Shown: positions 1-10,040, counted from the stretch's first letter. The stretch is DNA of 64,000 bases from UBA7672 sp044224605 (GCA_044224605.1 JBGAKC010000002.1:1-64000), one strand, 5' to 3'. A program made the numbers and translations. Notes: generated from the sequence alone by a model not told the origin.

Positions 1-804
1 AACTGGGCCGCCTACACGGCGGACGAGCATGCCGTCTGGGACTTCCTGTACCGCCGCCAGCTCGACATCCTGAAGGACCGCGCCGACCCCGCCATGCTGC
101 AGGGCCTCGAGGCGCTGAACCTCAACCGCGGCGGCATCCCCAACTTCGCCGTCATCAACGAGGAGCTCAAGGCCCGCACCGGCTTCACCGTCGTCGCCGT
201 GCCCGGCCTCGTGCCGGACGAGGTGTTCTTCACCCACCTCGCCAACCGCCGCTTCCCCGCCGGCCAGTTCATCCGCGGCCGTCACCAGCTCGACTACCTG
301 CAGGAGCCGGACATCTTCCACGACGTTTTCGGCCACGTCCCCCTGCTCACCAACCCCGTCTTCGCCGACTACATGGAGGCCTACGGCAAGGGCGGCCTCC
401 GCGCGATGAAGTTCGGCCGCCTCAAGAACCTCTCCGCCCTCTACTGGTACACGGTCGAATTCGGCCTCATCGAAACTCCTAAGGGCCTCCGCATCTACGG
501 CGCCGGCATTTCTTCCTCGAAGGATGAAAGCATCTTCGCCCTAGAAGACCCCTCGCCGAACCGCATCCGCTTCGACCTCGAACGCATCATGCGCACCGAC
601 TACCGCATCGACGACTTCCAGCAGACCTACTTCGTCATCCGCTCTTATGACGATCTCTTCCGCGCGACGGTAGACACCGACTTCGCCCCCCTCTACGCGC
701 GCCTGGGCGACGGTGTGACCCACAGGCCGGAAACAGTTCTGCCCACAGACACCGTCATCACCACCGGCACGCAGGCCTACGCAAAGAGCAAGGCAAAGGC
801 CTGA
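1..804 (+). CDS. phhA: Phenylalanine 4-monooxygenase, 5' truncated by the window edge
   Basis: The enzyme hydroxylates phenylalanine to tyrosine using non-haem iron and a pterin cofactor in the cytoplasm. The reading frame is open from base 1, so the N-terminus lies outside the window; 267 residues are visible. The iron ligands are the two histidines of EPDIFHDVFGHVP (visible residues 107 and 112) and the glutamate of YWYTVEFG (153). The spacings of 5 and 41 residues match the bacterial enzyme from Chromobacterium, which indicates that only about 30 residues are missing. The C-terminal tail after residue 230 is low in conservation. The gene converges on metG across a hairpin-rich gap. Confidence 0.95.
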   Translation, partial: NWAAYTADEHAVWDFLYRRQLDILKDRADPAMLQGLEALNLNRGGIPNFAVINEELKARTGFTVVAVPGLVPDEVFFTHLANRRFPAGQFIRGRHQLDYLQEPDIFHDVFGHVPLLTNPVFADYMEAYGKGGLRAMKFGRLKNLSALYWYTVEFGLIETPKGLRIYGAGISSSKDESIFALEDPSPNRIRFDLERIMRTDYRIDDFQQTYFVIRSYDDLFRATVDTDFAPLYARLGDGVTHRPETVLPTDTVITTGTQAYAKSKAKA

Positions 805-862
805 CAGGAACAAGCACGATGCGCTTCGCTTCGTTCTGCGCCCGCTAAGCGAGGAGAGTGGA

Positions 863-911
863 TCGCGACGTCTTCGTCGCGAGATGAAGGGGACTGCGCG
901 TCTTCGCGCGG
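863..911. terminator. Two tandem hairpins between phhA and metG
   Basis: Bases 863-882 form an 8-bp perfect stem (TCGCGACG/CGTCGCGA) around a TCTT loop. Bases 894-911 form a second GC-rich stem with the same TCTT loop. They sit between two convergent genes, so a bidirectional terminator role is likely, although no long T-run follows either stem. Confidence 0.45.
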
Positions 912-986
912 ACCGCCCTCGCCATTATGTTCCGAAACCAGAGCCAACCACCTCAGAAGTCCAGCTTCCGAGATAGCACCCTCTTG

Positions 987-2711
987 TCAGCCGCCGCCGA
1001 AGCGCGACGACCACTCCGCCACCTGCGCATCCTCGATCTTCGAGAACAGCTGCGGCGGCACATTGATCGCCATCCCGCGCGGCAACGCATCGAGAAGTGC
1101 AGCGAACCCGCCCGCTCCCAGCTTTGCCGGATCAAGGCTGCGCCGGTCCTCCGGCACGCCGATCGCCTCGAGGATTTTCTTCGCCGTTTCCGGAATGATC
1201 GGCTGCGCGATGATCCCGAACAGCGCCACGAGGTTCAACCCAGTGCGAATACCCACGGCCGCCTGATCCACGCTCGTCTTGTAGGCCGTCCACGGCGCGG
1301 ACTTGGTGATGTACTCGTTGCCCGCCGCCCAGATCGCCCTTGTCTCGGCCGCTGCTTTCCGGAACTCCATCGCCTCGTAATGCGCGATCAGCTGCGGCAG
1401 CCGCGTCGCGAGCTCGTTCACCATCCACGCCTCATGCTCGCCAGGCGTCCCGCCATCGGGCACTTTCGAGTCGAACTTCGAGGCAGCATACTTGGTGATG
1501 CGGTTCACGAAATTCCCGAGCACGTCATTGAGGTCGGAGTTGATCCCGGCCTTGAAGCTTTCCCACGTGAACGCGGTGTCCGAGCTCTCCGGCGAATTCG
1601 CGATCAGATACCAGCGCCAGTAATCGCCCGGCAGCAGCTCCAGCGCCTGGTCCATGAACACGCCGCGCTTCTGGCTCGTCGAGAATTTCCCGCCATACCA
1701 GTTGAGCCAGTTGAAAGCCTTGAGCTTGTCCACCAGCTTCCACGGCTCCTCGGAACCGAGAATGGTCACAGGGAACGACACTGTGTGGAACGCCACATTG
1801 TCCTTGCCCATGAACTGAACGTAGGTGACATCGCTCGCACCCTTGTCAGTGCGCCACCAGCGCTCCCAGTTCCCGCCCGAGGCTTCCGCCCATTCGACCG
1901 TAGAGCCGATGTATTCCACCGGCGCATCGAACCAGACGTAGAAGACCTTCTCTTCAAATCCCGGCCGCGGCTTCCCGTGCCGCGTAACCGGCACGCCCCA
2001 CGACAGGTCGCGCGTGATCGACCGATCGATCAGCCCCTCGTCGAGCCATTTGTACGCGATCGACGTCGTCAGGTGCGGCCAGTCCTTCGCACGCTCGTCG
2101 ACGAACTTGCGCACCTTGTCCTGCATCTTCGACTGCAGGAGGTAGAGATGCCGCGTGTCGCGGATCTCGACATTCTTCGATCCCGACACGGACGAATACG
2201 GATTGATCAGCTCAACCGGGTCCAGCAGCGTCCCGCAATTGTCACACTGGTCTCCGCGCGCTTTTTCGTAGCCGCAGTTCGGGCAAGTGCCCTCGACATA
2301 GCGGTCAGGTAGAAAGCGTTTGTCGTCGACCGAATAGACCTGCTTCGACGTCCGCTCGTCGATCAGTCCCTTGTCTTCCAGCACATCGCAGAAGTGCTGC
2401 GTCAGCTCCCGGTTGGGCCGGTTCGACGACCGCCCGAACCAGTCGAAGGACAGGGAGAACCCGGCGCCGACGCGCTTCTGGATATCGTGCTGCTCGGCGC
2501 AGTATTCCGCCACCGTCTGCCCCGCCTCGATGGCGGCCAGCTCGGCGGGCGTGCCGTGCTCGTCGGTCGCGCAGATGAACAGGACCTCGCGCCCCATCGC
2601 CCGGTTGAACCGCGCATAGACGTCCGCCGGAAGCATCGACCCGGCTAGGTTCCCGAGGTGCTTCACGCCGTTGATGTACGGCAATGCCGATGTGATGAGG
2701 ATACGGGACAT
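987..2711 (-). CDS. metG: Methionyl-tRNA synthetase
   Basis: This class I synthetase charges tRNA-Met with methionine. The 574-residue protein starts MSRILITSALPYINGVKHLGN, which contains the HIGH-equivalent HLGN at 18-21. Four cysteines at 143, 146, 156 and 159 (CPNC and CDNC) form a zinc knuckle in the connective region. The KMSKS loop is present as the variant KFSTS at 342-346, a form also seen in archaeal-like MetG proteins. No C-terminal dimerisation domain follows, so it is the short form. The start lies 6 bases after the stop of the methyltransferase gene on the same strand, so the two are probably co-transcribed. Confidence 0.96.
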   Translation of the reverse strand: MSRILITSALPYINGVKHLGNLAGSMLPADVYARFNRAMGREVLFICATDEHGTPAELAAIEAGQTVAEYCAEQHDIQKRVGAGFSLSFDWFGRSSNRPNRELTQHFCDVLEDKGLIDERTSKQVYSVDDKRFLPDRYVEGTCPNCGYEKARGDQCDNCGTLLDPVELINPYSSVSGSKNVEIRDTRHLYLLQSKMQDKVRKFVDERAKDWPHLTTSIAYKWLDEGLIDRSITRDLSWGVPVTRHGKPRPGFEEKVFYVWFDAPVEYIGSTVEWAEASGGNWERWWRTDKGASDVTYVQFMGKDNVAFHTVSFPVTILGSEEPWKLVDKLKAFNWLNWYGGKFSTSQKRGVFMDQALELLPGDYWRWYLIANSPESSDTAFTWESFKAGINSDLNDVLGNFVNRITKYAASKFDSKVPDGGTPGEHEAWMVNELATRLPQLIAHYEAMEFRKAAAETRAIWAAGNEYITKSAPWTAYKTSVDQAAVGIRTGLNLVALFGIIAQPIIPETAKKILEAIGVPEDRRSLDPAKLGAGGFAALLDALPRGMAINVPPQLFSKIEDAQVAEWSSRFGGG

Positions 2712-2717
2712 ACGCTT

Positions 2718-3419
2718 CTATTGGCCTGCTTTGGTGACCTGAACCGCCGCATGATACCGCGACGTGGAGAACCCTATATAGCGATAGCTGAGCCTCCGCA
2801 CCGCCACGAATTCCTGCCAGGCCTTGTACTCGTGTTCCCGCCAGTTCGGGTAATTGTAGTATTCGTCGAACAGTATGACCGTCCCCTCGCGGATCCGGTC
2901 GCCCAACTGCCCCAGGACATAGCTGGACGACTCGTAGGTATCGCAGTCGATATTGACGAAGCTCACCGGCCCCGGATGCGCCGCGAGGAAGCCTGGCAGC
3001 ACCTCGTTGAACCAGCCCTTGTGCAGCTGAACATTGGCCGGAACACGCGGCAGCTTGCCCTGCACGGTGTAGCGGCCCTTCTGCTCGTGCGTGCCGACCC
3101 AGTCCTCCTGTAGCCCGATGAAACTATCGAAGCCATGCACCGGGCGGTTCCCAACCAGCCCCGCGATCTGCCGGATCGATCCGCCGGCCGAAACGCCGAA
3201 CTCGAGCACCAGACCGTTGAGCCCTGCCTCCCTCTCCCGCTGCAGGCACAGCTGGATCAGCGGCTTCCTGCCGGCGCAGAGCATCGCTTCGTTGAGATGG
3301 GCTTCGATGTAATCGACGGTGTCCTTCTTCGCACGCACCCGCAGATCGAGGTACATGTCGTTCAGAAAGTACTTGTGAATCAGCCGGCTATAGATACGGC
3401 CGAGAATTTTCTTGTCCAT
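2718..3419 (-). CDS. TylF/macrocin-like class I SAM-dependent methyltransferase
   Basis: This 233-residue protein has a Rossmann-type motif I (VLEFGVSAGGS, about 91-101), an acidic strand (FVNIDCDTYESS, about 164) and ILFDEYYNYPNW (about 192). These features are typical of the TylF/MycF O-methyltransferases, which use SAM and a divalent metal. The substrate cannot be told from sequence; relatives modify sugars of secondary metabolites or surface glycans. A GGGAC ribosome-binding site precedes the ATG. It is upstream of metG with a 6-base gap, and nothing in that pairing explains its job. Confidence 0.8.
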   Translation of the reverse strand: MDKKILGRIYSRLIHKYFLNDMYLDLRVRAKKDTVDYIEAHLNEAMLCAGRKPLIQLCLQREREAGLNGLVLEFGVSAGGSIRQIAGLVGNRPVHGFDSFIGLQEDWVGTHEQKGRYTVQGKLPRVPANVQLHKGWFNEVLPGFLAAHPGPVSFVNIDCDTYESSSYVLGQLGDRIREGTVILFDEYYNYPNWREHEYKAWQEFVAVRRLSYRYIGFSTSRYHAAVQVTKAGQ

Positions 3420-3500
3420 CTGGGTCCCACGTCAGCGCGGCTTGTAACACGGGGGTTCCGCGAAACCAGCGTGACGGAACGACAATCCTGGGGGGCGCTT

Positions 3501-4235
3501 TCACCCCCTTATCGGCGTCACCTCGCATCGACGCAGCGCTTCTGCGAGACGGCTTCCCGGCCCAGTTTCCAGCGGACGGGCGAGCACCAGCAACACCCGC
3601 TGGTAGGTCTTCGTCGCATTGGCCGGGACAAGGGCGATCCCCCGCGTGTCGGCATCCACGATCATCGCCTTGCGCGTTTTCGAGTCGATCACGACATCCC
3701 AGCGCGCCGGCCCGGTCATGTCGCAGATCAATACGTGCCGGATGCCCGCCTCGGCGTTGAACTGTACCCAGACCCCGCGTTCATTCCGCTCACCCGCCGC
3801 GACCTGGAACATCGGGTCGACATCCGGACCCGTGACCAGGTTCACATCCTTGCCGCCCAGCCAGAGCATCGCGCCCGCCGGATTCGCGGCCGTCGCCAGC
3901 CATGTTTGCGGAATCTCGTTAAGCGCAATGGCCTTGCCGGCAACCCGCGAAGCGGCCTGAACACGCAGCGCAGGCGTCATGGCGGAGAGCTTTGCCGTCG
4001 CAAAGGTGCGCGCTTCCGGCGAAAAGCCCTGCAGCTCGGAAACGAACTTCGTCGCCGGCCCGGTCGGCTTAGATTGGGCCGTGGAGGGCTTCGTCGATGG
4101 AACGACGGGCTTCACCGGCGGCTTCGGCTTCTCGACCGTGACCGGTTCCGATTTCGAGGACGGCTCTTGCTGCGCGTTCGCTGCCCCACATGCGAGGGCG
4201 AGGCAAGCTGCGAACCAGAGATGGCTGGACTTCAT
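3501..4235 (-). CDS. Secreted hypothetical protein with proline-rich linker
   Basis: The 244-residue product has a Sec signal peptide (MKSSHLWFAACLALACGAANA, cut near 21). A Pro/Lys/Ser/Thr-rich linker follows (about 25-60), then a globular periplasmic domain with two cysteines, one mid-domain (VLICDM) and one near the end (LRRCEV), that could form a disulfide. I do not recognise the domain. GGAG lies 9 bases before the ATG and supports this start. It sits near another small secreted protein on the same strand (63-base gap), so the pair may be co-expressed. Confidence 0.7.
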   Translation of the reverse strand: MKSSHLWFAACLALACGAANAQQEPSSKSEPVTVEKPKPPVKPVVPSTKPSTAQSKPTGPATKFVSELQGFSPEARTFATAKLSAMTPALRVQAASRVAGKAIALNEIPQTWLATAANPAGAMLWLGGKDVNLVTGPDVDPMFQVAAGERNERGVWVQFNAEAGIRHVLICDMTGPARWDVVIDSKTRKAMIVDADTRGIALVPANATKTYQRVLLVLARPLETGPGSRLAEALRRCEVTPIRG

Positions 4236-4298
4236 GGCTTCACTCCGAGTCGCCCTACGCGAGGGGAGTGTGACACGCTTCGCTTCTGGCGGGATAGC

Positions 4299-4685
4299 TC
4301 AGCCGACCGCAGTTGCCTTGCCCGCAACCCGCAATGTGACGGCCCGGTCAGCAATCGAGTCACCCGCCGGCGCCGCGGCTTTCTGCGGCACGAAAATCAC
4401 CTGCACGCCCAGGCTGCGAAGCTTCTGCGAAACGGCGTTCGCGCGACTCGGCCCGGCAGCGTTCTCGACCACAACCTGCTTCGACCCGCAGCTGCGGGCT
4501 TCCTGCGCCATGCGCTCGACCAGCTGCTGCGAGAATGCGTTGAACTCGGTCGAGTCCTTTTCGAAATAGATGTCGACGGCACGGGTCGAGCAGGCTTTCG
4601 GCGCCTGCGCCGTGGCGCTGTCATAAACGAACCCGGCCAGTCCCAGCAGGGCGGCGACTATCGTCATCGCGGTCAGTCGCTGCAT
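4299..4685 (-). CDS. Small exported protein resembling an OmpA C-terminal fold
   Basis: The 128-residue product has an N-terminal signal segment (about 1-26, ending ATAQA). The mature part reads VDIYFEKDSTEFNAFSQQLVERMAQ, then VVVENAAGPSRANAVSQKLRSLGV. This resembles the beta-alpha-beta pattern and the R-A-x-A-V-x-x-x-L-x-x-x-G-V segment of OmpA/MotB peptidoglycan-binding domains. The usual N-x-x-L-S-x-x-R-A diaminopimelate-binding motif is not intact, so true peptidoglycan binding is doubtful. A GGGAGG ribosome-binding site precedes the ATG. It could be a divergent periplasmic member of that fold. Confidence 0.65.
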   Translation of the reverse strand: MQRLTAMTIVAALLGLAGFVYDSATAQAPKACSTRAVDIYFEKDSTEFNAFSQQLVERMAQEARSCGSKQVVVENAAGPSRANAVSQKLRSLGVQVIFVPQKAAAPAGDSIADRAVTLRVAGKATAVG

Positions 4686-4855
4686 ATCGGCCTCCCAGTC
4701 CAGTCCCTATACGATCAGGACCTGAGGCTAGTTCCCGGAACGGCGTTCGAAGGGCGCGATCCGGGCGGATTGTGGCGCAGACGGGGTCATTTCAGGCCAG
4801 TAATGTCGGGGCTTGCGCGACGACACAGTGGCGCCTATTCCCCCGTGATCCGCGG

Positions 4856-4930
4856 GCCGCGTTAGCTCAGCGGTAGAGCAGCGGTTTTGTAAACCGAAGG
4901 TCGGGGGTTCAATCCCCTCACGCGGCACCA
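4856..4930 (+). tRNA. tRNA-Thr (anticodon TGT)
   Basis: A 75-base cloverleaf with acceptor stem GCCGCGT pairing with ACGCGGC, a D-arm GCTCAGCGGTAGAGC and an anticodon loop TTTGTAA giving TGT. The T-arm is GGGGGTTCAATCCCC, and the discriminator A and CCA are encoded. It reads threonine ACN codons. Confidence 0.97.
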
Positions 4931-5090
4931 CAGCTTGCTTTGCATAAGCTGACAGATCAGCCGGTTGATCCGGAACAACTCCCACTTTTTCAGCAGCTTG
5001 ATGGCTTGCACACCTTCCGCACCCCTGCGCCTGCGATAAGGTAAATGCGCATAGGGATAAAAATCGGGCTGGGGACTCAGGAGGGACTAA

Positions 5091-8000
5091 GTGGGGACCA
5101 TCAAGTTCTGGCGTGCGCTGTCGACGGCGACGGTGGGCGCTCTGGCGGCGCTTGCGCTTCAGGCATGCGGCGGGCCTTCCGCCGGCACCAACGCCGACGT
5201 GGTCATGGGCAAGGACCAGGGCCCGCAACTGGAAACGCGCAAGGGCGACTCGCCCCGCGCCTCGGGGTCCGGCGAATTCGAGTTCGTCCGCTACTCGATC
5301 GACGTGTCGCGCGACCTCCCGCGCGCCTGCCTCACCTTCTCCTCAACGCTTAATCCCGCAACCGATTACCGTCCCTTCCTCGATCTCGGTAAGGGCCCCT
5401 CGATCGCGCTCCAGACGGATGGCGCGAACTTATGCCTGGGCGGCCTCACCTTCGGCAATGACCGCGACATCAAGATCCGCTCCGGCCTGCCATCGAATGA
5501 CGGACGCACGCTTCCCTTCGACGAAGATGTGACCATCTCGTTCGGCGATCGCCCGGCCTATGTCGGCTTCAAGGGCGATGGCGTGATCCTGCCGCGCATC
5601 GACGCCGACGGCCTCGCGCTCGAGACGGTCAACGTCGACAAGGTGAAGGTGACGATCTCGCGCATCACTGACCGCGCGCTCGCCTTCAAGACCATCACGC
5701 AAGGCTACTCGCACAGCCAGGGCGGCTGGGGATATATGGACTACGGTTCGGACGTCTATGACGTCTCCGAACCGGTCTGGGACGGCACGCTGAACACCCC
5801 GGCCTCGCCCAACACGGCGAAGACCACCGTGTTCCCGATCGCCAAGGCGATCCCGAAACTGCAGCCCGGCGCTTATTTCGTCGAGCTCAACCAGCTCGAT
5901 GCCTCAGGCGACGTCCCCAACAGCGCGGCGCAGGCCAAGCGCTGGCTGATCATCACCGACCTTGCCCTTACGACCTACACCGGCGTTGACGGCATGTCGG
6001 CGACCGTGCGTTCGCTGCAGACGGCCAAACCCGTCTCCGGCGTGAAGCTGGAGCTGGTGGCCCGCAACAACGAAGTTCTCGCCCGCGGGAATTCAGATGG
6101 CTCCGGTCGCGTAAATTTCTCCGGCCCGATCATGCGCGGCCAGGGCAACGTCGCCCCGCGTATGCTGATGGCATACGCGCCCAATGGCGACTTCGCGATC
6201 CTCGACCTCGACCGCTCGCCGGTCGATCTCACCGAACGCGACATTGGCGGACGCGAACCGGCGCAGGCCGCTGACGCCTTCGTCTATACCGAGCGCGGCG
6301 TCTACCGCCCCGGCGAAACCGTCCAGATCACTTCGCTGATCCGCGACGCAGCTGCGAACTCGCTGAACAACCGCGCCGGCTCCGTTATCGTCTACGGCCC
6401 CAACGGGCTCGAGGCGGGCCGCCTGCGTTTCAAGGACGCCAAGGCGGCCAATGGCGCCGTTTCCTATCCCTTCCCCATCCCGAAGACCGCCGCGCGCGGT
6501 TACTGGCGCATCTCGACCGAAGTTGATGGCGCCGGCGTCGTTGGCGGCGAAAGCTTCTCGGTCGAGGACTTCGTACCGCAGCGCATCAAGCTGGACGTCG
6601 AAGCCGACACCAAGACGCCGATGCGCGCAAACGAGACGCGGCCGATCACGGCCAACGTCCGTTTCCTTTATGGCGCGCCGGGCGCTGACCTTCCCGTTGA
6701 AGGCAATGTCCGCGTCGAGACGGATCCCAACCCGTTCCCGGACCTGAAGGACTATGTCTTCGGCCGCCACAACGAGGAGTTCCGCGAATCCACCTTCCAG
6801 CTGGCGACGGCGCAGACCGACTCCAGCGGCAAGGCGGTAATCTCGCTCGATCCACGCGCGGCAGAGAACAGCAAATCCTCGCGCCCGCTGCGCCTGCGCG
6901 CAGTCGTCTCGGCCATCGAGCCGGGCGGCCGGGCTGTTCGCGACGACGTCCGCATCTCCTACAGACCAGAGGCCCGCTATGTCGGCATAAAGCCGGCCTT
7001 TGAAGACCGTTCGTCGAAGGAAGGCGAAGCCGCCAGCTTCGAAGTCGTGTCGACAGATCGCTCCGGCGCGCTGAAAGCGGCGAACATCAACTGGCGCCTC
7101 GTCCGCATCGACTGGAAGTATGACTGGTACCGCGCCGACGGCGGCGACTGGCAGTGGCGCCAATCGCGCCGCGTGGTCGAACTCGAAACCGGCAATCTCA
7201 AGATCGCCGAAGGCCAGAAAGGCACGATCAAGACGCGCCAGCTCGATTACGGCGATTTCGAACTCTACCTCACCGAGGAAGCCAATGGCGGGGAAGCCTC
7301 CTACGCCTTCTGGTCGGGCTGGGGCGGCCAACCGGTTGACGGCGTCGAAGCGCCGGACCGTGTCCGCGTCCAGGTTCCCGAAATCCTTCCGGCCATCGGC
7401 AAGGAAGTGGACGTCACGATCGTCGCGCCTTATGCGGGCGAAGCAGAAGTCGTCGTCGCGTCCGAGAACGTGATCACCACGCGCGCGCTGAGCGTGAAAG
7501 CCAACGAAGGCGCCCACATCAAGCTGCCGGTCACCAAGGAATGGGGCGCCGGCGCCTATGTGATGGCGACAGTCTACACGCCGCGCGATGTCGTGAAGAC
7601 GCCCAAGCCCCGTCGGGCCGTCGGCGTCGCCCACGTTTCGGTCGATGTGGCGCCGCGCACGTTCAAGCTCGACCTTGCAGCCCCGCAGGTTCAGCGCCCC
7701 AACAGCAAGATGACGGTCAATGTCACCGCGCAGGGCCCGAACGACAACGGCTATGTCCAGCTGATGGCGGTGGATGAAGGCATCCTCCTGCTCACCGGCT
7801 TCAAGTCACCCGATCCGGCCGATTACTTCTTCGGCAAGCGCCGTCTCGGTGTTGAGCTGCGTGACGATTATGGCCGCCTGCTCGACCCGAACCAGGGCGC
7901 AGCCGGCGATGCACGCTCCGGCGGCGACCAGATCGGCGGCGCCGGTCTCACCGTCGTGCCGACGCAATCCGTCGTGATGGTCTCCGCTCCCATGAAACTC

Positions 8001-9995
8001 TCGGGCGGCAAGGCGACGGTTACGCTCGACGTGCCGGCGTTCAACGGCGAGCTGCGGCTCATGGCCGTGGCATGGTCCGACACGGGCCTCGGCGCAGCCT
8101 CCAAGCCGGTCACCGTGCGCGACCAGGTGCCGTCGCTCCTGGCCCTGCCGCGCTTCCTGTCGCCTGGCGACAACGCCGTCGCCACGCTGACGATGGACAA
8201 CGTCGAAGGTCAGGCGGGCACGTACAAGGCCTCGATCCAGGCCACTGCGCCTGTCCGCGCCGTGACTGGCCAGCTCTCGGCCAACCTCGCCAAGGGCCAG
8301 CGCAGCGATGTCGATGCGACGTTCTCGTCCGCCGCCGAAGGCATTTCGAACATCTCGTTCAATGTCACCGGCCCGGGCAACTACACGACCTCGCGGACCT
8401 ATCCGATCCAGACGCGATCTGCCTGGATGCCTGCTAGCTATGTGACACGCACGACCGTGCAGCCGGGCGCCAGCTTCTCGCCGGCGGCCAACGCGCTCGG
8501 CTCGTTCGTGCCCGGCTCCGGCTATGTGCAGGTATCGTTCTCGCCCATCCCGATGGATGCAGCCGCGCTCTATGATTCGCTCGACCAGTATCCCTATGGA
8601 TGTACTGAGCAGATCACGAGCCGCGCCCTGCCACTGCTCTACGCCCAGCAGATCGCGGCTCTCGCCGGCCGCAAGACGCCGGGCGACATGCGCAACCAGA
8701 TCCAGGACGCCGTCTCCACCCTTCTCAACCGGCAGGGCATGGACGGCGCGATCGGTCTCTGGCGCACGGGCGATGCGCTCTCGACGCCATGGCTCGGCGC
8801 CTATGCGACGGACTTCCTGTTCCGCGCCAAAGCCGCCGGTTACGTCGTTCCGGATGCCGCGCTCGACAAGGCTTATGACGCGCTCGAGGACTTCGCGGTC
8901 CGCGAGAACAAGTATGCGTCGAGCTATGATTTCGACGTCTACGAAAGCAAATACACCAACGACACCGCGCAGAAGCTGATGGACCGTTCGGTCGCCTACG
9001 CCGCCTACGTGCTCGCGAAGGCCGGCCGGATGGACAAGGCTCGCCTGCGTTACCTGCACGACGATCGCCTCAACCGCATAGAAAGCCCGCTGGCCAAAGC
9101 CCAGATCGGCGCGGCGCTCTACATGATCGGCGACAACGCCCGCGCCAAGTCGGCCTTCGATGCGGCAGAGGCCTCGCTCGGCTACGTCAACAATGGCGAT
9201 TATTACCAGACCACCCGCCGCGATCTCGCCGGCGTGCTGGCTCTGGCGCAGGAAGCCCGGCAGACCGAGCGCGTGAAGCGACTTTCGCAACGCGTGGCGC
9301 AGGATCTGCCCGAACCCGATCGCCTGACGACGCAGGAGAAAGCCTTCCTCCTCCTTGCCGCCAATGCGCTCTCGGGCGGCCAGGCGCGCGTCAACATCGC
9401 CGTCACGGGCCAGGCCAATGCTGTCTCGAGCGGCGTCTACAAGATGGGCGACGCGCAGATGCGCACGCCGCCCAGCTTCAGGAACAATGGCCAGGGCCAG
9501 CTGTGGGTCACCTCCGTCGCGCGCGGCTCGCCCGCCTCGGCGCCGGCGCCCGCCTTCGATGGCCTTCAGGCCGTGAAGCAGCTGTGGAGCACGAGCGGCT
9601 CCGCCATCGACGGAGCCAGCTTCCGGCAAGGCGACCGCCTGATCGTGGCGATCACTGTGGCCGGTTCGGAAAACCGCACGTCACCGCTGGTGGTGGCAGA
9701 CCTTCTGCCGGCCGGCTTCGAGATCGAAGCCGTGCTGCGGCCGGAGGACGCCGGCGCCAATGGGCCCTACCGCTTCCTCGGCGAACTCGTCTCGCCGAAC
9801 ATCGCGGAGGCGCGCGACGACCGGTTCGTTTCAGCGTTCGACGTCTATGACCAGCGTCGCGTGACGGTCGCCTACATGGTCCGCGTGGTCACGCCCGGCT
9901 CGTTCACGATGCCCGGCGCGGTCGTCGAGGACATGTACCGCCCGGACACGTTCGCCCGGACCCTCTCGCGCACGATCACGGTGGCCAAGCGGTAG
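5091..9995 (+). CDS. Bacterial alpha-2-macroglobulin family lipoprotein
   Basis: This 1634-residue periplasmic lipoprotein is predicted to trap proteases in the envelope. It starts at GTG after a clear AGGAGGG site. The signal peptide ends in lipobox LQAC with acyl-Cys26. MG-like beta-sandwich repeats fill the first two thirds. The thioester motif YGCTEQ is intact (Cys1171, Gln1174), so it can form the reactive ester, as in E. coli YfhM-type proteins. The following alpha-helical toroid contains the expected WLGAYATDF segment, and the receptor-like C-terminal domain follows. pbpC lies 45 bases downstream; this pairing is conserved in many Gram-negative bacteria and links protease defence to repair of peptidoglycan breaches. 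Confidence 0.95.
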   Translation: MGTIKFWRALSTATVGALAALALQACGGPSAGTNADVVMGKDQGPQLETRKGDSPRASGSGEFEFVRYSIDVSRDLPRACLTFSSTLNPATDYRPFLDLGKGPSIALQTDGANLCLGGLTFGNDRDIKIRSGLPSNDGRTLPFDEDVTISFGDRPAYVGFKGDGVILPRIDADGLALETVNVDKVKVTISRITDRALAFKTITQGYSHSQGGWGYMDYGSDVYDVSEPVWDGTLNTPASPNTAKTTVFPIAKAIPKLQPGAYFVELNQLDASGDVPNSAAQAKRWLIITDLALTTYTGVDGMSATVRSLQTAKPVSGVKLELVARNNEVLARGNSDGSGRVNFSGPIMRGQGNVAPRMLMAYAPNGDFAILDLDRSPVDLTERDIGGREPAQAADAFVYTERGVYRPGETVQITSLIRDAAANSLNNRAGSVIVYGPNGLEAGRLRFKDAKAANGAVSYPFPIPKTAARGYWRISTEVDGAGVVGGESFSVEDFVPQRIKLDVEADTKTPMRANETRPITANVRFLYGAPGADLPVEGNVRVETDPNPFPDLKDYVFGRHNEEFRESTFQLATAQTDSSGKAVISLDPRAAENSKSSRPLRLRAVVSAIEPGGRAVRDDVRISYRPEARYVGIKPAFEDRSSKEGEAASFEVVSTDRSGALKAANINWRLVRIDWKYDWYRADGGDWQWRQSRRVVELETGNLKIAEGQKGTIKTRQLDYGDFELYLTEEANGGEASYAFWSGWGGQPVDGVEAPDRVRVQVPEILPAIGKEVDVTIVAPYAGEAEVVVASENVITTRALSVKANEGAHIKLPVTKEWGAGAYVMATVYTPRDVVKTPKPRRAVGVAHVSVDVAPRTFKLDLAAPQVQRPNSKMTVNVTAQGPNDNGYVQLMAVDEGILLLTGFKSPDPADYFFGKRRLGVELRDDYGRLLDPNQGAAGDARSGGDQIGGAGLTVVPTQSVVMVSAPMKLSGGKATVTLDVPAFNGELRLMAVAWSDTGLGAASKPVTVRDQVPSLLALPRFLSPGDNAVATLTMDNVEGQAGTYKASIQATAPVRAVTGQLSANLAKGQRSDVDATFSSAAEGISNISFNVTGPGNYTTSRTYPIQTRSAWMPASYVTRTTVQPGASFSPAANALGSFVPGSGYVQVSFSPIPMDAAALYDSLDQYPYGCTEQITSRALPLLYAQQIAALAGRKTPGDMRNQIQDAVSTLLNRQGMDGAIGLWRTGDALSTPWLGAYATDFLFRAKAAGYVVPDAALDKAYDALEDFAVRENKYASSYDFDVYESKYTNDTAQKLMDRSVAYAAYVLAKAGRMDKARLRYLHDDRLNRIESPLAKAQIGAALYMIGDNARAKSAFDAAEASLGYVNNGDYYQTTRRDLAGVLALAQEARQTERVKRLSQRVAQDLPEPDRLTTQEKAFLLLAANALSGGQARVNIAVTGQANAVSSGVYKMGDAQMRTPPSFRNNGQGQLWVTSVARGSPASAPAPAFDGLQAVKQLWSTSGSAIDGASFRQGDRLIVAITVAGSENRTSPLVVADLLPAGFEIEAVLRPEDAGANGPYRFLGELVSPNIAEARDDRFVSAFDVYDQRRVTVAYMVRVVTPGSFTMPGAVVEDMYRPDTFARTLSRTITVAKR

Positions 9996-10040
9996 CGATG
10001 TGGAGAACGCCGGCGCGTCAGGGTTTCAGCGAGGTTCGTC

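Noticed and set aside
927..2312. Plus-strand frame of 461 residues
   Set aside because: It is antisense to metG and has the Arg/His/Leu/Val-rich composition of a shadow frame. metG is certain.
4728..5228. Minus-strand frame of 166 residues across the tRNA-Thr gene
   Set aside because: It contains the translation REGIEPPTFGLQNRCSTAEL, which is the well-known artefact of reading antisense through a tRNA. It also overlaps the start of the macroglobulin gene.
6093..9629. Two long minus-strand frames opposite the macroglobulin gene
   Set aside because: They mirror the strong codon bias of the sense gene and have no recognisable domain.
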